A DNA stretch of 64,000 bases from Herbaspirillum sp. SJZ107 (GTDB lineage: Bacteria; Pseudomonadota; Gammaproteobacteria; Burkholderiales; Burkholderiaceae_D): NCBI RefSeq assembly GCF_006715485.1, contig NZ_VFNH01000001.1, forward strand, positions 558,001 to 622,000, read 5' to 3'. Position 1 is the first letter of the stretch. Each line of letters opens with the position of its first letter. The position numbers were made by a program, and so were the translations under genes. This document shows, piece by piece, positions 52,152 through 59,299 of this stretch. The notes under the pieces were generated by a model. That model saw only the letters and a list, made by a program, of their open reading frames with translations, did no database searches and was not told where the DNA came from.

Positions 52152-54424
52152 GCTGTCCCCCGATGGTAGGCCGGGCCGATCAGGTCGAGCACCGCTTCCA
52201 GCAGGGTGGCGTCGTGGAAGCTGCCCTTGGCCAGGTAATAGTCGGCGCCGGCCTCCATGCCGCGCGCGCGGTCTTCCGGCCGGTCCTTGTACGACACGAT
52301 CATCACCGGCAGGCGCTGCAGGCGCGGGTCGTGGCGGATGCGCTCGAGCAGGCCGATGCCGTCCAGGCGCGGCATGTCGATGTCGGTGATCACCAGGTCG
52401 TACTCGCCGGCGCGCAGGTTGTTCCAGCCGTCGATGCCGTCCAGCGCCACCTCGACCCGGTAGCCGTGGCCGGCCAGCAGCTTGCGCTGCATCTCGCGCA
52501 CCGTCAGCGAATCGTCGACCACCAGCACCCGGCGCACCGACCCCGCCTCGGCCGCGCGCGCCGGCTGCAGGCTGGCACCCTGGTCGAGCAGGCGCCCGAT
52601 CGAGACCAGCAGGTCGGGCACGTCGATGATCAGCACCGGCGCGCCGTCTTCCAGCAGGGCGCCGGCGGCGATGTCGCGCAGCTTGCCGAACACCGGTTCG
52701 AGCGGCTGCACGGTCAGGCTCTGCTCGCCGACGATGTCGTCCACCACCAGCCCGTAGCGTTCGGCCCCGGCGCCGACCACGACCACCGACAGGGTGTCGT
52801 CGCGCGTGCCCGCCGCATCGTCCAGCTCCAGCACCTGGCTGGCCGCCACCAGGCCGAGGTGGACGCCGTCCAGGTCGACGTACTCGCGGCCGGACAGGGT
52901 GCGCGCCTCGCTGCGCTGCAGGCGCAGCACGTGTTCGACGCGCGTGATCGGCATCGCATACGCCTCGCCGGCCACCTCCACCACCAGCGCGCGCATCACC
53001 GACTGGGTCAGCGGCAGCGTGATCAGGGTGCGGAAACCGGCGCCGGGCGTCGACTCGGCGCGCACGGTGCCGTTCTGGCGCCGTACCGCTTCGTGCACCA
53101 CGTCCATGCCGACCCCGCGCCCGGAAATGGCGTTGGGCGTCTCCTTCAGCGAAAAGCCGGGCAGGAACAGGAATTCCATCAGCTCGTCGAGGCTGAGTTC
53201 GGCCGCGATGGCCGGCGTGGCAGTGCGCCGCGCGGCGGCCTGGCGGATGCGTTCCGGATCGACGCCGCGGCCGTCGTCGCGCACTTCCATCACCAGCATG
53301 CCGCCGCGGTGGCGCGCGCTCAGGACGATGGTGCCGGTGGCCGGCTTGCCGGCGGCGCTGCGCTCGGCCGGCGTTTCCAGGCCGTGGTCGATGGCATTCC
53401 TCAATAACTGGTTCAGCGGCGCTTCCATGCGCGCCAGCACGGCGCGCTCGACCAGCGTGGCGCTGCCCTCGATCACCAGCTGCGCATCCTTGCCCAGGCT
53501 GCGCCCGAGGTCGCGCACCATGCGCGGCAAGCCGTGCACGCCGTCGCCGAAGCGGCACATGCGCAGCGCCAGCACTTCGTCGGCCAGGCGCGCCGACACG
53601 TTGGAGGCCTGGCGCTCGTAGTTCTCGGCGTCGCGGATCGAGCGCAGCAGGAACCCGGGCAGCGGCTGCACGCGGTCGCGCAACGCCAGCGCCAGTTCCA
53701 GCAGGCGCGGGTCGTTGGCGGCCACGATCGCCTCGTGCAGCTGTTCCAGCGCCCCCAGCACGCTCCTCTGCTGGCGCTTGTAGCGCTGCATGGAATCGAG
53801 CCACGGGCGCAGCTGGCCGGCGTGCACGCGGGCCTGGCTGGCCAGCGTCAGCAGTTCGTCGCTGGCAGCCACCAGCGCGGAGGCAGGGACGGGCGCGGCC
53901 TCCGCACCCGCGGACGGCTTGTCCGCCGGTGCGGCCGCTGCAGCCGGCGCTTCGGGCTGCGGCAGCGCTGCAGGACCGGGTGCCGCGGCGACAGGCGCAG
54001 GAGCGGCGGGCGCAGCGGCTGGCCGGGCCAGCAGCGCCGCCAGCGCATCGATGCGCGCCTGCACCGCCGCATCGGTGCCGGCGTCGTCGTCGGCGCCGGC
54101 CAGGCGCTGCATCAGGTCGACGCTGTCGAGCAGGGTATCGGCGGCGCCGGCGTCGACCGTCGTCCGGCCCTGCTGGGCGGCCACGAACACGTCCTCCATC
54201 GCATGCGCCAGGCCGACCACCGCCTGGCGGTCGACGATGGCGGCAGCGCCCTTGATCGAGTGGGCGGCGCGCATCATCGCTTCCAGCAGCACCGGATCGG
54301 CGGCGCCGCGCTCGAGCTGCAGCAGGCCGTCGGTCAGCACGCGCGCCTGCTCCCCGGCCTCCATGCGGAACAGGTCGAGCATCGAGAAGCTGCTCAGGTC
54401 ACCGCCCATGTGGTCCAGGCTCAT
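52148..54424 (-). CDS. wspE: Hybrid chemotaxis-type kinase WspE (CheA + receiver)
   Basis: The 758-residue kinase is ordered as Hpt (phospho-histidine in RAAHSIKGAA, His-55), an Ala/Pro-rich linker (about 125-185), dimerisation and HATPase domains (NQLLRNAIDHGLE, DDGRGVD, GRGVGMDVV), a CheW-like domain, and a C-terminal receiver (VLVVDDSLTVREMQ, TDIDMPRLDG). The ORF extends upstream in frame through wspD, but the true ATG is at 54424, overlapping the wspD stop. It should phosphorylate WspF and the WspR-like regulator. Confidence 0.93.
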   Translation of the reverse strand: MSLDHMGGDLSSFSMLDLFRMEAGEQARVLTDGLLQLERGAADPVLLEAMMRAAHSIKGAAAIVDRQAVVGLAHAMEDVFVAAQQGRTTVDAGAADTLLDSVDLMQRLAGADDDAGTDAAVQARIDALAALLARPAAAPAAPAPVAAAPGPAALPQPEAPAAAAAPADKPSAGAEAAPVPASALVAASDELLTLASQARVHAGQLRPWLDSMQRYKRQQRSVLGALEQLHEAIVAANDPRLLELALALRDRVQPLPGFLLRSIRDAENYERQASNVSARLADEVLALRMCRFGDGVHGLPRMVRDLGRSLGKDAQLVIEGSATLVERAVLARMEAPLNQLLRNAIDHGLETPAERSAAGKPATGTIVLSARHRGGMLVMEVRDDGRGVDPERIRQAAARRTATPAIAAELSLDELMEFLFLPGFSLKETPNAISGRGVGMDVVHEAVRRQNGTVRAESTPGAGFRTLITLPLTQSVMRALVVEVAGEAYAMPITRVEHVLRLQRSEARTLSGREYVDLDGVHLGLVAASQVLELDDAAGTRDDTLSVVVVGAGAERYGLVVDDIVGEQSLTVQPLEPVFGKLRDIAAGALLEDGAPVLIIDVPDLLVSIGRLLDQGASLQPARAAEAGSVRRVLVVDDSLTVREMQRKLLAGHGYRVEVALDGIDGWNNLRAGEYDLVITDIDMPRLDGIGLLERIRHDPRLQRLPVMIVSYKDRPEDRARGMEAGADYYLAKGSFHDATLLEAVLDLIGPAYHRGTA

Positions 54425-55059
54425 CGCAGCAATCCTTTCAGCGCCGTCATCAGCCGGCCGGCGTCGAGCAGGCCGGCGGCGCCGCTGCCCGCCACGCCAT
54501 TGTCCCCTGCAGCGCGCACCGCATCCGCCAGCACGCCGCTGACCAGCGGCGGCGGTGCGCGCCCGACCGTGGCCGCCGGCGGCAGCAGGGCGGCGCCGGC
54601 GTAGCGCACCACCCCCTGCACCTCGTCCACCGGCAGCGCAAATGCGCCTGCGCTGCGCCCGGTGCCCCGTTGCGGGCCGGATTCGGCCAGCACCAGCAGG
54701 CGCGCAAAGGCGTGGCGTCCGGCCGGCACGGCGGCGCCGGCGTCGATCTCGAGCAGGCGCGCCAGCGACACCGCCGGCAACAGCCTGCCGCCGGCGGCGA
54801 CGATGCCGAGCAGCGGCCCGCCGCCGCCCCGGTGCGGCAGGCGGTGCACCGGGGCGACCGGCGCCACCGAGGCTGCCAGTGCCAGCGGCACCGCCAGCCA
54901 TTCGGCGCCTACCCGGAACACCATCGCCGCGGCATCGGTGCTGCCCGCGCCGCTGGCCGGACGCGCCAGTTCGCGCGCCCAATCCTCGCCGTAGTCCGCA
55001 TCGACCGGACGCGACAGGCTGTTGCGGATGGTGCCGCTGCCGGGTTTCAGGGCGCTCAT
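54421..55059 (-). CDS. wspD: CheW-like adaptor WspD
   Basis: The 212-residue protein has an N-terminal tail of about 45 residues and a CheW domain (MVFRVGAEWLAVPLALA, VHRLPHRGGGG, LLGIVAAGGRLLPAVSLARLL, FALPVDEVQGVVRY). It should couple the receptor to WspE. It is longer and more diverged than WspB, as is usual for the second CheW of Wsp arrays. It overlaps wspC and wspE by ATGA. Confidence 0.88.
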   Translation of the reverse strand: MSALKPGSGTIRNSLSRPVDADYGEDWARELARPASGAGSTDAAAMVFRVGAEWLAVPLALAASVAPVAPVHRLPHRGGGGPLLGIVAAGGRLLPAVSLARLLEIDAGAAVPAGRHAFARLLVLAESGPQRGTGRSAGAFALPVDEVQGVVRYAGAALLPPAATVGRAPPPLVSGVLADAVRAAGDNGVAGSGAAGLLDAGRLMTALKGLLR

Positions 55060-56396
55060 GCGGTTCCACCCCCGCGGCGTGCGTAGATGCGCGCGGCGCG
55101 CTGGCGGAAGCCGGCGCCGGTGGCGGCATCGCCCAGGCCTTCGTGCAGCAGCGCCAGGCTGCACAGGGCTTCGTAATGGTCGGGCGCGAGGTAGACGCAG
55201 CGGCGCCAGCTGGTGTCGGCCGCGTGCGGGCGCGCGGCGCTGGCCTGCACGGTCCCCAGCAGGAACCAGGCGTCGGCGCTGTCGGGCGCGATGTCGAGCA
55301 GGGCGCGGCAGGCGGCTTCGGCCTGCTGCAGGCGGCCGGCGTCGGCCAGGCTGCGCGCCTGGGCCAGCAGGTCGTCGGGCGCCGGCGGCGGCACCGGCGG
55401 CCGCGCGGGTGGCGTCAGTGGCGCCGATGGCGCCGGCGTGGCGGCCGCCGGCCGGTGCGGCGGCATGGGCAGCGGCGCGGCACGCGCACGGCGGCGCAGC
55501 GGCGGCAGGTCGGCCAGCGCCGCCATGGCGGCCGCCGGCTGGGCCGGTCCGATCCGCTTGCGCAGGACGAAACCCGTATGTGCCGGCACGAATCCGTTGG
55601 CGCAGAACGAGGGCGCCTCGGCGTGGCCGGACAGCAGCAGGCCGTCGTCGGCCAGCACATTGGCGACAGCCTGGGCGGCGCGGGTGCGCGTGGGCGCGTC
55701 GAAATAAATCAGCAGGTTGCGGCAGAACACCAGGTCGTAGGGTGGCAGGACGCCGGCCGCCGGGACGCCGGCCGCCGGGACGCCGGCCGCCGGGACGCCG
55801 GCCGCCGGGACGCCGGCCGGCAAGCCGGTGCGGTCGCCCATCGCCAGCAGGTTGCCCTGGCTGAAGCCGACGTAGGCGCGCAGCGCGTCGTCGACCAGGT
55901 AGTCGTCGCCCTGGCGCGTGAACCAGCGCTCGCGGAAGGTCAGGTCGGCGCCGCGGAAGGCATTGCGGGTAAAGCGTCCGCTGCGCGCCCGGGCGATCGC
56001 AGCCTGCGACAGGTCGACCGCGTCGATGCGGCAGCGGCTGGCGGGAATCCCGGCCTGCGCCAGCACCAGCGCCATCGAATACGGTTCTTCGCCGCCGGCG
56101 CACGGCACCGACAGGATGCGCACGGGGCGCTGCGGCCGGGCCGCCAGGCGCTGCTGCACGAAGCGCAGCGCTTCGGTGAACACGGCCGGATCGCGCAGCA
56201 TCCAGGATTCCGGCACCACCAGCTGGTCGACCAGTGCCTCGAACTCGGGCGTGCCGGGGAGCGGCGCGTAATCCTCGGGCGCCGGCAGGGCACGCTGGCC
56301 GCCGGGGCCGGCGGCATCGCGCAGCGCCCGCTCCAGGTCGGCGTCGGTCGGCATCAGGCCGGTGCTGGCGTGCAGCGTGTCGCGCAGGCGGTTCAT
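55056..56396 (-). CDS. wspC: Chemoreceptor methyltransferase WspC (CheR-TPR) with pentapeptide repeat insert
   Basis: The 446-residue protein is a CheR-type SAM methyltransferase followed by a TPR region (about 330-435). SAM-binding segments are RILSVPCAGGEEPYSMALVL and DAVDLSQAAIARAR; YDLVFCRNLLIYF is the conserved CheR motif. Immediately before it, residues about 191-215 consist of an AAGVP pentapeptide tandem, encoded by a 15-bp DNA repeat. It should methylate WspA. It overlaps wspB (ATGA) and wspD (ATGA). Confidence 0.92.
   Translation of the reverse strand: MNRLRDTLHASTGLMPTDADLERALRDAAGPGGQRALPAPEDYAPLPGTPEFEALVDQLVVPESWMLRDPAVFTEALRFVQQRLAARPQRPVRILSVPCAGGEEPYSMALVLAQAGIPASRCRIDAVDLSQAAIARARSGRFTRNAFRGADLTFRERWFTRQGDDYLVDDALRAYVGFSQGNLLAMGDRTGLPAGVPAAGVPAAGVPAAGVPAAGVLPPYDLVFCRNLLIYFDAPTRTRAAQAVANVLADDGLLLSGHAEAPSFCANGFVPAHTGFVLRKRIGPAQPAAAMAALADLPPLRRRARAAPLPMPPHRPAAATPAPSAPLTPPARPPVPPPAPDDLLAQARSLADAGRLQQAEAACRALLDIAPDSADAWFLLGTVQASAARPHAADTSWRRCVYLAPDHYEALCSLALLHEGLGDAATGAGFRQRAARIYARRGGGTA
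55749..55823 (-). repeat. 15-bp minisatellite within wspC
   Basis: On the plus strand the unit GACGCCGGCCGCCGG repeats four times exactly (55749-55808), followed by a diverged fifth copy. The unit length is a multiple of three, so copy-number change keeps the frame and adds or removes five residues of the methyltransferase. It lies just before the NLLIYF segment. Confidence 0.9.
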
Positions 56397-56848
56397 GCGG
56401 CCGCTCCCTCGCTGCCGAACAGCAGCGCCGCCACCTCGGGCGCCAGCAGCCGCGCCGGCTCGATCAGTTGCAGCATGCCGCCGGCGGCGCTGCGGGCCAC
56501 GGCGCCGAGCCAGGGCGCCGCCAGCACGCCGGGGTCGAGCGGGGCCTCGAGCAGCGTTTCGACGCCGGTCACGCGCTCGGCCCGCAGCCCGAGGCGCCGG
56601 GTGGCGCCGGCGGCCGGCAGGTCGACCAGCAGGATGCGGGTGTCGTAGCGCACGGTCTCGGCCGGGCTGCCGCCCAGGCGCGACAGGTCGATCACCGGCA
56701 CCGGCTCGCCGTGCAGGTCGAGCAGGCCGGCCACGTAGTCCGGTGCACCGGGCAGCGCCTTCAGGCGCGCGGCCGGCAGCACCCGCAGCACGGCGGCCAG
56801 CGGCAGCGCATAGCGTTCGGGACCGATGTGGAAGACCAGCACGTTCAT
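56393..56848 (-). CDS. wspB: CheW-like adaptor WspB
   Basis: The 151-residue protein consists of a single CheW domain (VLVFHIGPERYALPLAAVLRV, YVAGLLDLHGEPVPVIDLSRL, LLVDLPAAGATRRLGLRAERV). It bridges WspA and WspE. The start overlaps nothing; its stop overlaps wspC. It follows wspA by 27 bp. Confidence 0.9.
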   Translation of the reverse strand: MNVLVFHIGPERYALPLAAVLRVLPAARLKALPGAPDYVAGLLDLHGEPVPVIDLSRLGGSPAETVRYDTRILLVDLPAAGATRRLGLRAERVTGVETLLEAPLDPGVLAAPWLGAVARSAAGGMLQLIEPARLLAPEVAALLFGSEGAAA

Positions 56849-56875
56849 GGGTGGACCGGTGCGTCGCTGCGGCGC

Positions 56876-58690
56876 TTACAGGTTGACCGCGAAGCTGGCC
56901 ACCGACTGCTGCAGGTCGCCGGCGGCGTACTGCAGCTGGTGCACGGCTTCGCTGGTCGCCTTGAGCGAATCGACGGTCTGCTGGCTGGCGTCGGACAGCT
57001 GCGTCATGGTTTCCGTGATCTGCGACGCGCCCACCGCCTGCGACTGCATCCCCTGCAGCACCAGGTCGAAGCGCGGCGCCAGCTTGCGCACCTGGTCGGT
57101 CATGCCGGACAGCTGTTCGGCCACGCGGCGCGCCTCGCCCACGCTGCGGCGGATCTCCTCGGCAAACTTGTCCATGCCCATGACGCTGGCCGAGACCGCC
57201 GACTGCATCTCCTTCAGCATCTGCTCGATGTCCCAGGTCGAGACCGAGGTCTGGTCGGCCAGGCGCCGGATCTCGCTGGCCACGACGGCAAAGCCGCGGC
57301 CTGCCTCGCCTGCCTTTTCGGCTTCGATCGCGGCATTCAGCGACAGGATGTTGGTCTGGTCCGCCACCTTGGTGATGGTGGTCAGCACGCCATTGATGTT
57401 GCTGGCCTTTTCCGACAGGGCCGCCAGCTTGGCGCCGATCGAATCGGTGGCCGCGACCATCTGCTGCATGGTCTGGTCCATGCGCTTCAGGTTGTCCTGG
57501 GCATCGACGGTGGCATTGGTGGTGTAGTCGGCGACTTCGGTCGCTTCTTCCATCGTGCGCAGCAGTTGCGCCGTATTGGCCGAGATCTCGCGCGTGGTCG
57601 ACAGCACTTCGACGCTGGTCTGGGCCTGCTCGACGCCGGTCGCTTCCTGCTGGCGCGCGGAGGCGGCGATCTGGGTGGCCGAGGTGGTGACCTGGATGCC
57701 GGCGCGCTGTACGTTGTTGATCAGGCTGCGCAGGTTGCCCAGCATCGTGGCCAGGCCTTCGCCGAGGCGGCCGATGGCGTCGCCGCCGCGGATGGCGATG
57801 TCGCCGGTGAGGTCGCCGCGCGCGGCGCGCGACACCACGTCCAGCAGCGCGTCGACCTTGGCGCGCAGCTCCTTGCTGGCCGCGAGTTCCTTGGCCTGGC
57901 TGTCCTCGATCGCCTGCGCCATGCGGTTGAATTCGAGCGCCACCTGGCCCAGCTCATCCTTCGACATCACCTCGGCACGCGAACCCTGCACGCCGGCGCC
58001 GAGCTGGCGCGCTGCCGTGCTCAGGCTGGCCAGCGGGCTCGATACCGTGCGCACCAGCAGGGTGCCGATCACGATCGCCAGCAGCACGCAGGCGACGCCG
58101 CCGCCGCCGAGCACGCGGACCATGGCTTGCTTGAGGGCCTCGGTTTCCTGCTGGCGCTGGGCCAGCAGGCGGTTTTCCTCGGCTTCAACCTGTTCCAGCA
58201 GGCGCCGTACCGTGGCCATCGCTGTGCTGCCCGCTATCACCGTGGTGTCGACCTGGCCCGCGACCGCGGTCAGTCCGGCCGCGCCGGTACGCCGCCGCGT
58301 GGCGATCTGCGGGTGCACCGAATTCGTCATCCAGTTTTCGAGGATCGGCGTGAGTTGCTGCAGGCGTCCCTGCTGGGCGTTGTTGTCGCGCGTGAGTTCG
58401 ATTGCGCGCTGCAGGTGCTGGCGCGCGCGCGCGTGTTCGGCCTCGACCGTCGCCAGCAAGCCATCGTTCCCGGTCAGCAGGTAGCCGCGGACCGAGGCCT
58501 GGACCTGCAGCATCGAGGTCGCGATCTTGTCGGTTTCCAGCAAGACCTCGAGCGTATGGCGGTCCCAGTCGCGCGCTTCCTGCAAGCGGGAAAAATTGTT
58601 ATAGGCGAAGCCCAACAGCAACAGAATGATGGCGACGATGGCACCGAAGCCGATGCTCAGTTTGCTCTTGAGGCTCAGGTTGGAAAGCAT
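56876..58690 (-). CDS. wspA: Methyl-accepting receptor WspA-like (CHASE3-HAMP-MCP)
   Basis: The 604-residue receptor has two membrane helices, about residues 12-32 and 192-214. The periplasmic region between them looks like a CHASE3 domain (SVRGYLLTGNDGLLATVEAEH). A HAMP domain and a cytoplasmic signalling domain follow; the hairpin tip is KAGEAGRGFAVVASEIRRLADQ. The Wsp-specific DIEQMLKEMQ and later SAVSASVMGMDKFA segments precede the end. The ATG at 58690 has GGAG and is preferred over a TTG at 58708. It heads the wsp operon; Wsp receptors sense surface contact or envelope stress. Confidence 0.92.
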   Translation of the reverse strand: MLSNLSLKSKLSIGFGAIVAIILLLLGFAYNNFSRLQEARDWDRHTLEVLLETDKIATSMLQVQASVRGYLLTGNDGLLATVEAEHARARQHLQRAIELTRDNNAQQGRLQQLTPILENWMTNSVHPQIATRRRTGAAGLTAVAGQVDTTVIAGSTAMATVRRLLEQVEAEENRLLAQRQQETEALKQAMVRVLGGGGVACVLLAIVIGTLLVRTVSSPLASLSTAARQLGAGVQGSRAEVMSKDELGQVALEFNRMAQAIEDSQAKELAASKELRAKVDALLDVVSRAARGDLTGDIAIRGGDAIGRLGEGLATMLGNLRSLINNVQRAGIQVTTSATQIAASARQQEATGVEQAQTSVEVLSTTREISANTAQLLRTMEEATEVADYTTNATVDAQDNLKRMDQTMQQMVAATDSIGAKLAALSEKASNINGVLTTITKVADQTNILSLNAAIEAEKAGEAGRGFAVVASEIRRLADQTSVSTWDIEQMLKEMQSAVSASVMGMDKFAEEIRRSVGEARRVAEQLSGMTDQVRKLAPRFDLVLQGMQSQAVGASQITETMTQLSDASQQTVDSLKATSEAVHQLQYAAGDLQQSVASFAVNL

Positions 58691-58791
58691 GCATGCTCCG
58701 TGTAGCAAGGAATCTTCGCAAATGTAACATTTTGGCGACGCGCACGGCTGCCTAACCGTTCATTAACGCAATAAAAATCTGTATTGCATGC

Positions 58792-59124
58792 CTAAACGGG
58801 TGTTTTCAAGGCTGCCAGGCCATGGCGGCTGCGCGCCCGGATGCATTTATCGTCGCCCGGCTGCACCTCGCGGCAGGGCTCGGGGCGCTGAAGATAGACA
58901 CTGCAGGCCACCGGTCCGCCGACCGCGCCGTGCAGGGCGGCGCAGCGTGGCTGCCGGCTGTTGGTGCCGGCCATGCAGGCATGGAAGGGACCGAGCTGCT
59001 CGGTCAGCGCGGCCGGCAAGCCCCGCGCTTCCGCCTCGGCCCAGTAAAAGGAGACGCGGAAGCTCATGCAGCAGGCGCCGCAGGCCAGGCAGGGATTGCC
59101 GCCATGATCGTCGATGCCGCTCAT
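58792..59124 (-). CDS. YkgJ-family cysteine cluster protein
   Basis: The protein of about 110 residues contains CLACGACC (CxxCxxCC) near the N-terminus and later cysteines in HACMAG, RCAALHG, ACSVYLQRPEPC and DDKC. This pattern fits the YkgJ/CxxCxxCC metal-binding family, which may hold zinc or an Fe-S cluster. The start MSGIDDHGG at 59124 is likely; 59160 is an alternative that adds 12 residues. It stands alone, divergent from a Fur-controlled receptor gene; whether it shares Fur control is unclear. Confidence 0.78.
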   Translation of the reverse strand: MSGIDDHGGNPCLACGACCMSFRVSFYWAEAEARGLPAALTEQLGPFHACMAGTNSRQPRCAALHGAVGGPVACSVYLQRPEPCREVQPGDDKCIRARSRHGLAALKTPV

Positions 59125-59204
59125 ACCGTCACGCACGCGTCCGCCCGGGAAGACCCTCATGGTAGCGCAGGGCGGGACAAGCCGCCAAGGTTTTGATCAT
59201 GAAC

Positions 59205-59223
59205 GCAAATGATAATGATTCGC
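59205..59223. promoter_or_regulatory. Fur box
   Basis: GCAAATGATAATGATTCGC matches the 19-bp Fur consensus GATAATGATAATCATTATC at 14 positions and is itself nearly palindromic. It lies 77 bp upstream of the TonB-dependent siderophore receptor, which would make that gene iron-repressed. Confidence 0.75.
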
Positions 59224-59299
59224 GTTTACATATGGCGAAATCCTTGCTAGAGTCCGTGGCGTTCCAATAACTATTCCAAAACGACATCATCCAGACCAC

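Noticed and set aside
55749-55823. GC-rich tandem repeat considered as CRISPR
   Set aside because: Contiguous 15-bp units without spacers inside a coding sequence; it is a minisatellite.
56234-58705. 823-residue plus-strand open frame opposite wspA/wspB
   Set aside because: It is antisense to well-supported genes, rich in Arg/His/Gln and without domains; GC-rich codon bias keeps such frames open.
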